Assembly: GCA_001766655.1 (NCBI GenBank)
Contig: MJCC01000015.1
Coordinates: forward strand, 312,800-324,277
Source: Phytomonas francai
Lineage: Eukaryota; Euglenozoa; Kinetoplastea; Trypanosomatida; Trypanosomatidae
Direction: 5' to 3'
DNA: 11,478 nt
The position numbers and the translations under genes were made by a program. The notes under the pieces were generated by a model. That model was not told the origin of the DNA. It ran no database searches and worked only from the letters and a program-made list of their open reading frames with translations. This document shows positions 1-7,831 of the stretch, in pieces. The stretch's first letter is position 1. Each line of letters starts with the position of its first letter.

Positions 1-984
1 GTTATACTTTTTTTAAATTCTTAATGACTATATGCTACTGAAAGCGATGCAAGCGGTGATTTTGTGGATTGCGGGCTGTGAACACACGTGCAGCTTATGC
101 CTTACTTTCAGAGGGTTCTGCATCCATTGTGGAGGGGAGCGCGAGTCTGTGCGCATCTGTTTGAGCATCCCCTTCTGAGGAGTGTGTGTAAAGACACTGG
201 AGTGGTGTTTGTTGATGCGTCAAATAGTGCATTTGCCTTTCCCCCCCTCTCTAGTTTCGAGCGGTGCGGCGCGCGTGCCGACGTTAGCTGATGATTTAAA
301 CTAGTGATTTTGCGAGGATGCCGACGGGGCGCTGGTTGGTCAAGCTGCAGCCTGCCAATGGTGGGGCTGAGGGACAGCTGCACGGCGGCGCGGAGCGAGG
401 GGCAGGCGAGCTCGCGTGGAGGGGTAGCTGCATTCCCTCACGGCGGGCGTGTGAAGGTGGGCCCGGGATGGACTGGCGCGGCTCCACGCAACGAAGGCAG
501 GCAGGCGAGTGTGTGGCCGCTGTGGCTGCGGCCTTGTGGAGGCCCAGCCTCGGATCCTTGCTTTGATCTGCGTCGACCCGGTGCGCTCCGCTGCGTTGGC
601 GGCGTTATTTTTGCCGCTGGCGATTTCCGGCGCGTGTGGCGGAGTGTGTGTTGGTGCGCGGCGCGTGACATTGCGACGAGATCTGGCATGAGGTCCTTTC
701 CCAGCTCGTCATTTTGGTGCGGATCGCTTGTGGCCGAGCGGTGAGGGTGGCCTGAGTTGCGGGGCGCGTGGCAGAGCGGCAGCCGTCGGAAGGCGCCGTT
801 CAGGCGGTGTGGCGCCTCAGCCGAGTGACACCGGGAGCCAGCTCTCAATGAGTGGGGATCTTTTCAGCTTTATACTTGGTATTTACACTAGAACAGGTTT
901 CCCTTATTGCTATTTTTCATCTATCTTAGCATCTTCATTGTGTTGTTTAGATGTCTTACTAATAGCTTTTGATGTAGATCCTAT
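1..984. other. Spacer with a GC-rich island, no recognisable gene
   Basis: I find no gene I can support here. The first 300 bases are mixed in composition. From about 300 to 850 the sequence becomes strongly GC-rich (43 of 60 bases are G or C at 421-480), then it turns AT-rich again from about 860. Open frames exist on both strands across the island, but they overlap each other, are rich in Arg, Gly, Ala and Cys, and match no family I know. That is what chance open frames in GC-rich DNA look like. No pyrimidine tract plus AG precedes any of them convincingly. The island could be an old gene fragment, subtelomere-like sequence or a decayed insertion. Confidence 0.5.
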
Positions 985-1279
985 GCTAATGTGGTCTTTA
1001 ATGTGAAGAACGTGTCGGTGAAGGACATTCGCTGCGGGATTGTCTTTCGTAACACGAAGCAAGACCCACTGATCGAGTCCACTGACTTTACATTGAGGTG
1101 GTTACCTGAACCACCTTGCCAAGATCAGCAGCGCCCACGTTCTGTTCTGGACTCTACACATCGATATTACGTGCAGGTTTACCGAGATGGGGTCGACGAT
1201 TAGCTTCCCCTCTGGAAAGGATCTAGAGAAGATTCCCAAGGGTATTAAATCCGGAAATGCGGAGATGATAAAGATTCGT
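985..1279 (+). pseudogene. EF1A: Fragment of elongation factor 1-alpha, frameshifted
   Basis: eEF1A is the GTPase that brings aminoacyl-tRNA to the ribosome. This stretch encodes only an internal piece, from the end of domain II into domain III. Seen directly: 994-1089 reads [12 protein letters not shown] and then an [10 protein letters not shown] segment ending in DFT, the eEF1A signature. The match then moves to a second frame near 1106 (LNHLAKISS, where the family has LNHPGQISN), back to the first frame near 1144 (VLDS), and again to the second from 1172 to 1279 (CRFTEM, then SGKDLEKIPKGIKSGN, where the family has SGKELEKxPKxIKSGD). Three frame changes and the absence of the G-domain show it cannot make eEF1A. 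Both edges are abrupt. The 70-codon open frame from the GTG at 991 to 1203 is part of this relic. The frame order is my own reading; the family assignment is strong. Confidence 0.85.
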
Positions 1280-1285
1280 TACAAT

Positions 1286-1757
1286 ATCTGATGTTAGTAA
1301 AAATGCTTAATCGCTAACTACCTTTATTCATTTTGACATGTCTATTTACAATTTTTTTGAGTTGTTACAATTTATATTTTTATTAAGATGAACATTTTTT
1401 GCTACTTCTTTCTAAGGCTCCTTTCCTTACCCCTAAACTGAAGGAATAATGTTTCAACTTGTAGGGTGAGGTTGCTTCATTTTTGCCTGATGCTATATCC
1501 TTTCACTGATATAAAAGGACGTTTTCCAGAACCAAACAGCAAGAGTTACACAATCGCAAAACAAAAATGCTCGAGAGAAGGTTCTTTTTTTACTTACATT
1601 TGCCAATGTTTCTATTTATATATAATGATTTGACATATTCTATGTTTTCCTATATCGTCGCACAATTATTATTTTCTAGTTTTGCTTTTCTTTTCAAGAA
1701 TATTTTGTCACTAGCTTATTACTACGTCGAGTTTTTCTGGTCAATTTCTCTTTTGAT
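1286..1757. other. AT-rich spacer upstream of the coiled-coil gene
   Basis: This is T-rich spacer sequence (12 of 60 bases are G or C at 1321-1380). A frame opening at the ATG at 1567 encodes Phe, Leu and Tyr-rich residues only because the strand is pyrimidine-rich, and its second half is read out of frame through the next gene. I see nothing else here apart from the splice-acceptor-like tract at its end. Confidence 0.6.
1672..1698 (+). promoter_or_regulatory. Probable trans-splice acceptor for the 851-residue gene
   Basis: A T/C-rich run ends in TTTTCTAG (AG at 1678-1679), continues as TTTTGCTTTTCTTTTC, and reaches AAG at 1696-1698. The ATG at 1758 is the first in its frame, since an in-frame TAG lies at 1677-1679, and it would sit about 60-80 bases downstream of either AG. 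That is a normal trypanosomatid 5' UTR length. Which AG is used cannot be decided from sequence. Confidence 0.5.
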
Positions 1758-4313
1758 ATGTCCAGAAGGCAATTTTTACGGGATATGTGGCGCGACACGC
1801 GGATACGAAGTAGTGAGGACTATCGAAGTGAAAGCAGAAGTACATGCACGCAAAACACATCTTTTGCTTCACAGGAACCAGAACAGATTTTGGAGAAGCC
1901 CTACCATACGTCTGAGGGATTTGTGGATTCCACAAACACATGTGGTGGTGTGTGCAACTCAAGTAGAATCGTAGCGCACGATCCTGTAGGCACGTTAACG
2001 GATTTGCAATGCATATCAACTTCCCCTGGACTCGATGACATTTCATTGAGGTCACCTTCTAGAGTTACTGAAGATCCTCATCAGTTTACAAAAAGTACTC
2101 ACCAAGAAGTGGATTTGACCGGTAAGTGCACTGCACGAAACTTTGGCTCACATACTTCAGACCTTCTCGCAGAATTTATTGGTCCTTCACCTACATTGCA
2201 CCCTGGGGGAGGCATGTACCGAGGCAAATCTTCTTTTGATTCTTCCCTTTGGACTGAGGTGGACACCGGGACAGCTGACACTACGGGGCTACAGGAGCGA
2301 CTTCACAACTCAGGGCTTGTACAGAACGTCACGGGCGTAGAACTATGTGATGAGATAGATCTCAAGGCCACTACTAAAAAGGATGCGGTATTATCTAACA
2401 CGGCTTTTCCAAGTGCCACCATGCCACCATCCGATTCAGCTTGTAGCATTGCTTCCTTCCCGGCTGAATCGTCTAAAACCTCGAGGAGGTTCACTCCAAA
2501 CTCTTTGCCTTGCCCCAACTCAATGCTTTTAATGCAAGAAAATCACGAATATACTTCTGATGATAGGAACAAAAAAAGTGGGTTGCCCATCGATTCAAAT
2601 GGTAACACAGTAAACTCATTTGTACCGAATGGTCACCTTGTAGAATCTTCCAAAAATAGATTGATGAATCCATTAGGGATCAACACTGACAGCAAGGATC
2701 AAAGCAGCAATGCAAGCCGCATTGAGTCTTCATTTCTGTCAATACAGGTGGAGTTAGCGAATGAAAAGAGGCGTAATATTGAGGCTGAGCGTTTAATCTT
2801 CAGCTTAAATCATGAAATAGAAACTCTACGGGCTAGAAATTTAGCGTTATCAGCCATACCCTCTGTAACTAGTGCCGGTGGCGAACTTAATCAAAGTGCA
2901 GTCTCAGACGTTGGGATCAAGGGAAGAACTCCGACAACCTATATCACAGAACTTGAGCAACGTATTTCAATGATCACAGCGGCTCTCGAGACTAAGCAGA
3001 GCGAGATAGAAGCCAAGGACGAGAGAATTCGCTTACTAGAACACACTCTGGCAAACCGTCTTCTTTCAACTGTAGTGCCGCCGGCTGCGGCAGCTACGGG
3101 TGCGGCGCTTCCTCCGCAGAGCATTGCACATACGGTCACTCGTGGGGAGGTGCGAGCCGCAAACATCCCGGACATTCTCAGCCGCGCCCAGGTGCCTGGG
3201 TCCGCCTCAGTCGTTCCAAACACGAAGTCATCCTCTCTTCATGATCGTAATTCTTTCACTGAAGAGTCAAAGCATCCGAATAAACCATGTATTACTGCGG
3301 GATCAAATCGTTCTGGGATTGAGCAGTCAGTCGATGCATCCCGGCTTCCTGCACCTACTCTGAATCTAGCGGGTAAGTCCTCTGAAAGAATGCCACATCC
3401 CACCATAGACACCATGCGGCATGCTTCAAAAACGACACCCGAATCTGCGGAGGGTGTTGAGCTTGCTAGATTAAGGAACAAAGTGATTGAAGAAAATATC
3501 GACTCTAACAAAAATAAAAGCGATTCAACTATTACAAAGCACCAGTTGGCATTATCACCATCACCAAACACCATCGCGCGTTCTCAACGGGGTGAAAGTA
3601 TGCATAAGGCCGAAGGTTCATCTGTGCGAGGACAGAGGGATACTCAGTCGCGCCTTTCCTCAAAGAAGGTACGGCATCCTTCTGTAGATCTGAGCAACTC
3701 GCGTCACTTCAATTCTGACAGTAATTCTGCCCGTGCCTCACCGCGAAAACCATCTGTTCGAAAGACCCCTCAGAGAGCATCTACTAAAAGCATGAATATG
3801 CTGTCTGACTCGAGCACGGTAGCAGACTCCACACATCGATCCCCTGTGCCTGGGCTCCGCTCGTCTACAGCAACACACACCTCCTTTTCCTATCCTTTTC
3901 GAATGGGCGTAACTACTGCCCCGTCCTTGACAGCTTCCACGGCGAGCGCAACGGTTGAGCACCCTACGGCTGCGGTTTCTCGTCAATCATTAAAGCCACT
4001 GCGCTCCATGATGCGGGCCTGGGGCCGCCGCGGTGGAAGTTCCCCGTCACCGCGAGGCTCGCCAAGTCTTCGATCGGCTACGTCAGTGAACTCGCGTCCA
4101 CGGATTCTATTCAATGAGAAGGACGAGACAACTGTGATGCAAGGGAAGACGACAACTGTCGTCTTCCGCAGCAGCCGTACACGGCATTCCACCCCGCTCG
4201 CCAACAGTGTGGATAAGACGCGGGCGCCTCTGGTTGGGTTCGTGGATAGGGCGGCGCTGATACCATCTGTTGAATCAGAGGAGACAGAAACAAGAGACTT
4301 CGTGAACCACTAG
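1758..4313 (+). CDS. Ser/Thr-rich coiled-coil protein of unknown function (851 aa)
   Basis: I do not recognise this protein. The start at 1758 is the first ATG after an in-frame stop at 1677. Visible parts, in order: residues 1-325 are polar, Ser/Thr-rich and probably disordered, with no signal peptide or membrane segment. Residues about 328-364 and 396-437 are charged, heptad-like helices (for example ITELEQRISMI and IEAKDERIRLLEHTL), probably two coiled coils around a short linker. A third short charged helix lies near 567-590. From about 600 onward it is basic and Ser/Pro-rich, with two CDK-type sites (SPRK at 661 and TPQR at 670) and an SPSPRGSPSLR run. The last 80 residues are less repetitive, with PRILFNEKDET and TTTVVFRSS, and may be a conserved tail. 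This architecture suits a cytoskeletal or cell-cycle scaffold, but that is inference. Its GC and codon use are moderate, unlike the GC-rich H2B. Confidence 0.85.
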   Translation: MSRRQFLRDMWRDTRIRSSEDYRSESRSTCTQNTSFASQEPEQILEKPYHTSEGFVDSTNTCGGVCNSSRIVAHDPVGTLTDLQCISTSPGLDDISLRSPSRVTEDPHQFTKSTHQEVDLTGKCTARNFGSHTSDLLAEFIGPSPTLHPGGGMYRGKSSFDSSLWTEVDTGTADTTGLQERLHNSGLVQNVTGVELCDEIDLKATTKKDAVLSNTAFPSATMPPSDSACSIASFPAESSKTSRRFTPNSLPCPNSMLLMQENHEYTSDDRNKKSGLPIDSNGNTVNSFVPNGHLVESSKNRLMNPLGINTDSKDQSSNASRIESSFLSIQVELANEKRRNIEAERLIFSLNHEIETLRARNLALSAIPSVTSAGGELNQSAVSDVGIKGRTPTTYITELEQRISMITAALETKQSEIEAKDERIRLLEHTLANRLLSTVVPPAAAATGAALPPQSIAHTVTRGEVRAANIPDILSRAQVPGSASVVPNTKSSSLHDRNSFTEESKHPNKPCITAGSNRSGIEQSVDASRLPAPTLNLAGKSSERMPHPTIDTMRHASKTTPESAEGVELARLRNKVIEENIDSNKNKSDSTITKHQLALSPSPNTIARSQRGESMHKAEGSSVRGQRDTQSRLSSKKVRHPSVDLSNSRHFNSDSNSARASPRKPSVRKTPQRASTKSMNMLSDSSTVADSTHRSPVPGLRSSTATHTSFSYPFRMGVTTAPSLTASTASATVEHPTAAVSRQSLKPLRSMMRAWGRRGGSSPSPRGSPSLRSATSVNSRPRILFNEKDETTVMQGKTTTVVFRSSRTRHSTPLANSVDKTRAPLVGFVDRAALIPSVESEETETRDFVNH

Positions 4314-5038
4314 GCGCAAGAACTTAATACTGCATGTATACATACAGAGAAAGGGAGGGGGTTATGCCGTGATTAGCTGTGTTAGTGCAATCCTTTTTAA
4401 GGGGTTCTTATCTTATTTGCCCGTCAAAACGTATCTTGGGTTGGTTTTCTTGTTTTTTTTTGTTACTTGTTTATCATATCTAAGAGTAGCATAATTACAT
4501 ATACCCGTGAGTATATTTATAAAACATAAAGCCAATACCTCTGGTTTGCAGAGAATACACATGTCTCAGGTTTTATCCAAACAACCTCGGGAGTGCTACA
4601 CAAATTGGCGTTTAGGGAAGACAGACGGTTTGGTTTTATCATTAATACCATTTTCATTATATCCCTTTCGTGTTTTTTTTCCCAAATTAGAATAACACGA
4701 TTCAGTTATGCTTTGTGGTGCGAAGTTGCTGCTTTAAATCTTTCGTATGCGTCATGTGAACCCGTACTTATCATCTTGCTAATTCTGTGACGGTAGATCT
4801 AAGCGCAGTCCCAATACTTCAATATGGACCTAGAGTAGAGGATCGAGTAGATCCAAATAAAAATCAAGTATATCTAATAAGTGAGTACAACTTTCTATCT
4901 TTAATTGAATTTTTTTCATTTGGTATAATTTTTACTTATTTCGAATAACTTGTGTTGAGGTTTCTTTTGCTTTTCTGTTTATTTTGTTTCCTTTATTTAC
5001 CTATGCCTCCTCCTCTTTTTTTTTTTAGTTTTTCTAAG
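4314..5038. other. T-rich spacer, probable 3' UTR plus upstream splice region
   Basis: After the stop codon the sequence is AT-rich with many T-runs. Short frames here (for example 4507-4695) have low-complexity pyrimidine-driven content and I do not consider them genes. The stretch ends in the strong pyrimidine tract described separately. Confidence 0.55.
4988..5038 (+). promoter_or_regulatory. Strong trans-splice-acceptor-like tract before ATG 5039
   Basis: A long C/T-rich run includes CCTCCTCCTC followed by an unbroken T-run, then AG at 5027-5028 and a second AG at 5037-5038 that directly abuts the ATG at 5039. It is among the best acceptor-like tracts in the window, yet the frame it leads into stops after 23 codons. 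That supports a formerly expressed gene here. A T-run followed by AG can also occur by chance in such T-rich spacer. Confidence 0.45.
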
Positions 5039-5973
5039 ATGAACAAAAAGTATCGAATCATGGTTTTTATTCAAACAGAGAAAACACTTCCAGTGATTCT
5101 CCTAGACTAAAAGATTGAGATTGGTAGTATAACTCAATTTCTTGAAGCCGCTGTCATCGTAAAGGAGACAAACGATAGAGTATCTTTTCCTTTCAGTGGA
5201 CATATAATACAAGTCTGTGTCATGTTTTCCCAGCTCAGCTGCATTAATATACAGCTCGCACACTTTCAGACGCTAGGACAATCCTGGGTTATCCCGATTA
5301 TTCATTCTCTCACGCAGCTCACAAAAACGAGGAAGACTATTTATGCCTACACCACTTCCAACTGTCCGTATCTCTGTACAAGGTGAGTTCCCAATTATTG
5401 AGAAGATATACTGTGAGACCACAGATCTTCGAGATGCTTCCCTCCCTCCCTCGTCGGTGGGGCTAGTGAGCGCTGAGAAGATGCCTAAGATGCATGCCGG
5501 CAAGGATCTATGTGCGTCTTCCAACGTCAACTGGCTCTTTCGCCCGATGCATTACTCTACCAGCTATGAGGATCGGACAGAGTCGCACTCGGAATGTGTA
5601 GGTCATCTTTTTCGGAGGGTGGGTGTGATCTTGAGCGGGATACGCTGTGGCTTTCTTGATTCTCTCTAAATCACGGCCCATCCTCATTACCCGGGGGCCT
5701 AAACCGTGGAATCCAAAATGCTCTCTTAGTGTACGCAACTGATGTGGTACCTGAACCATTGTTTTATCGTTCCCCTTGTCCTTGTGGTGTATAGCCGTGG
5801 CACGTATGTCCCATTTGAGTGTATACCCACAGGCTGCCATGGAATCGTATGAGGAAGGTGATTTGAGACCAGTTTCTTTATTTTCAGAAGCGGGGGCCCT
5901 TTTTCCTATATCATCAATGTTACTTACTGCTGTTCTGTGTGCTTTGATCAGTTTAATACGCCCATCATCCTGA
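5039..5973 (+). pseudogene. Possible decayed protein gene, family uncertain
   Basis: From the ATG at 5039 the frame reads 23 codons and meets TAA at 5108-5110. The same frame is then open from 5111 to 5383. An overlapping second frame is open from 5277 to 5666 and includes the ATG at 5343, which gives a 108-codon open frame. Further protein-like segments follow in other frames (5669-5790, 5776-5973). GC rises relative to the flanking spacer. Together this looks like a gene of a few hundred codons broken by a stop and several frameshifts. Alternatively, 5343-5669 may be a genuine small + strand gene. The minus strand is also open from 5993 to 5508 (ATG at 5840), so even the strand is not certain. 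I assign no function; two weak family resemblances are given under findings. Confidence 0.3.
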
Positions 5974-6437
5974 GAGGGTGTGAAAAGGTTTCTTTACTGG
6001 TAAAATAATTATTTGTCACAGATTCTCATGACATCGAATAATGCAGCTTTTTTTTTTTAGTGAGCATGTGTGGATGTTTTGTTTATTCAATATGGTCTTT
6101 CTATCGATCGACTTGTCTGTATCAAAGCGATAGGATATTTTTATACGTATGTGAATTCGAAGAGAACGCACTCTAGAGAAGCGCTGTGTTTGGGGGTTTA
6201 TCACTACAATGATCTACATGGTGAGGTAATGCTTCCTTGCCCCCTAAAAAAATATATCTCTAGAAGGGGTTTGGTTTGATTTACCTTTTAGGCTTTTTAA
6301 AAAACAACAACATCAAATTGGTTGCAAACCTTGGGTGACAGAGCATATGTTTTTTCCCCAACCATTTTTTATTTATTTATCGAAACATTTATACAGTATT
6401 TGCTGACTTAATATTAATAATAATGCACAAGTCCATG

Positions 6438-6440
<3 letters not shown>

Positions 6441-6469
<29 letters not shown>
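6441..6469. repeat. (TG)14 dinucleotide microsatellite
   Basis: Fourteen uninterrupted TG units plus a final T lie in the spacer before H2B. It would be transcribed as a UG repeat in the polycistronic precursor, in the spacer or possibly an upstream 3' UTR. Its length probably varies between strains. Confidence 0.95.
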
Positions 6470-6750
6470 CTGGGAGGAAGGGGGCTGAAATTAATGTTAA
6501 CATGGTCATAGCTATAGATATGTCCATACACCATTTTCTTTAGTCTTCGCTTTCTAATAAAGGCCAAAACACCTTATTGAAATAATTTTTGGATGCATAG
6601 TTTCCACTTACAGACTCCGATGGGTGTGTCTTTTTCAACTGATATCACTGTTGTACAATAAAGAATCTTTGTGCCTAGCAACTATTCTCTAATTACCATA
6701 TACTCTCAGTTTAGATGCACTGTTATCTATGATTTCGTATCCTTTATTAT

Positions 6751-6859
6751 CTTGCTTTGTTTTTCCATTTTTTTTTGTTTTTTTCTCTCTTTATCTTCGG
6801 TCTACCACACACACAAAAATAAATTTTATTTTCCCTAAAAGCTTCTTTTTCACTTTCAG
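6751..6859 (+). promoter_or_regulatory. Polypyrimidine tract and splice acceptor for H2B
   Basis: A long T/C tract at about 6751-6798 is followed by AG at 6840-6841, then a second shorter tract CTTCTTTTTCACTTTCAG ending with AG at 6858-6859. Using the second AG gives a 39-base 5' UTR with no upstream ATG. The start codon then lies in ACCATGGCC, a favourable context. Confidence 0.6.
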
Positions 6860-6898
6860 TAAACACACTTTTTAAACCGAACACTAACACCGAATACC

Positions 6899-7237
6899 AT
6901 GGCCACCCCGAAGTCATCCGTTCACAAAGCCAAGCGCGCCAGCTCCACCCACCGCCGCAAGCCCAAGCAGAGCTGGAACGTCTACGTCAGCCGCTCCCTC
7001 AAGGCCATTAACAAACATATGAGTCTGAGTGGCCGCACGACGAAGATCGTGAACTCCTTTGTGAACGACCTCTTCGAGCGCATCGCGACGGAGGCCGCGA
7101 CGTTGGTGCGGGTGAACAAGAAGCGCACGCTGGGCGCCCGCGAGCTCCAGACGGCCGTCCGTCTGGTCCTACCCGCGGAGCTCGCGAAGCACGCCATGGC
7201 GGAAGGCACGAAGGCCGTGTCCAACGCAGCTCGCTAA
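6899..7237 (+). CDS. H2B: Histone H2B, trypanosomatid type (112 aa)
   Basis: A core nucleosome protein that pairs with H2A and packages nuclear DNA. Residues 1-25 form a basic tail, shorter and different from animal H2B. The histone fold starts at [14 protein letters not shown] (26-39) and contains [14 protein letters not shown] (50-63), with [18 protein letters not shown] (75-92) and the C-terminal helix [16 protein letters not shown] (93-108). The C-terminus ends NAAR. By alignment with animal H2B, the lysine that is ubiquitylated near the C-terminus falls on Asn109, a substitution typical of trypanosomatid H2B from memory. The length matches the trypanosomatid family and the start is the first ATG after the acceptor. 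The gene is GC-rich with a strong bias to G/C third positions, as expected for high expression, and contrasts sharply with its T-rich flanks. Only one copy is visible in the window. Confidence 0.97.
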   Translation: MATPKSSVHKAKRASSTHRRKPKQSWNVYVSRSLKAINKHMSLSGRTTKIVNSFVNDLFERIATEAATLVRVNKKRTLGARELQTAVRLVLPAELAKHAMAEGTKAVSNAAR

Positions 7238-7831
7238 AGGGTTTTCTTTTACATCCTTTAGCCCCTTCCACAAGGCTTCATATAGAGTTTAATAGTTTTG
7301 TATTGTTTTTTTTTGTTTTCTTTTAGTTTTGGGGTTTCTTTTTATGATCTGAACTGACGGAGTTAAACTTTTTTTTTTTTTGATCAATGGGGGAGGAAAA
7401 GTCTATATTGATATCTATATATAACACTCGACGATTTCTCATAGAAAGCACATCCTCGAATTAGTTGACCCAAGGGTAAGGTGCTGACGCCGGAATACAG
7501 GGGTATAATGTTCTTTTAGTGTCTCGCTATGTGAAAGTGATGAATATTAGAAAATTCAATGGATTTTTTTCTTCACGTGTACATACGTTTATTATTATTG
7601 CTCTTAGTTTTAATAAAAGGAAGGATATACATTAGGCCGTCTTATTCTCTTGCTTTGTTTAGTCAGCACCTTGTTTTAGATTTTTAGAATCATTCTGTGA
7701 TCAACGTACGGGCGGTGGGAAAAGTTGTGGGTGGTGATAAATGTCGTGTTTTTTTTCCCAGGAATTCATAATTCGATACCTTTTTTAGATAGTTTTTTCT
7801 CCTTTTTCGATTTGCTTGCATCACGGTGAGT
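7238..7831. other. T-rich spacer, H2B 3' UTR and leader of next gene
   Basis: No gene seen. There are several T-runs, including one at about 7370-7381. The minus-strand frame at 7690-7890 overlaps the start of the next gene and is not supported. The spacer ends with the splice-acceptor-like tract for the membrane protein gene. Confidence 0.6.
7747..7761 (+). promoter_or_regulatory. Probable trans-splice acceptor for the TMEM94-like gene
   Basis: A run of T then CCC ends in CAG at 7759-7761, leaving about 70 bases to the ATG at 7832 with no ATG between. Later AGs (7787-7788 after six T, and 7829-7830 after a C/T-rich stretch) are alternatives. Confidence 0.5.

Larger units (their letters stand above)
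5974..6898. other. AT-rich spacer upstream of histone H2B
   Basis: No convincing gene. It contains an eleven-T run followed by AG at 6048-6060 that resembles a splice acceptor but leads to no good frame, a (TG)14 repeat, many T-runs, and the pyrimidine tract serving H2B. The short frame at 6070-6279 starts at GTG and has no family resemblance. Confidence 0.55.

Noticed and set aside
730..820. tRNA-like A-box sequences (TGGCCGAGCGGT near 730 and TGGCAGAGCGGC near 769)
   Set aside because: No B-box (GGTTCGANTCC) follows at the right distance, and I could not fold an acceptor stem or anticodon arm.
304..848. Overlapping frames on both strands in the GC-rich island
   Set aside because: Both strands are equally open, residues are Arg/Gly/Ala/Cys-rich, and there is no family match or splice signal.
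1567..1974. 135-codon + strand frame with hydrophobic start
   Set aside because: Its first half is pyrimidine-rich spacer, so Phe, Leu and Tyr appear by composition. Its second half is an out-of-phase reading of the 851-residue gene.
4507..4790. Short + strand frames in the T-rich spacer
   Set aside because: Overlapping, short and compositionally driven, with no family resemblance.
7008..7271. Minus-strand frames opposite H2B
   Set aside because: Shadows of the strongly GC3-biased H2B coding strand, which is an unambiguous histone.
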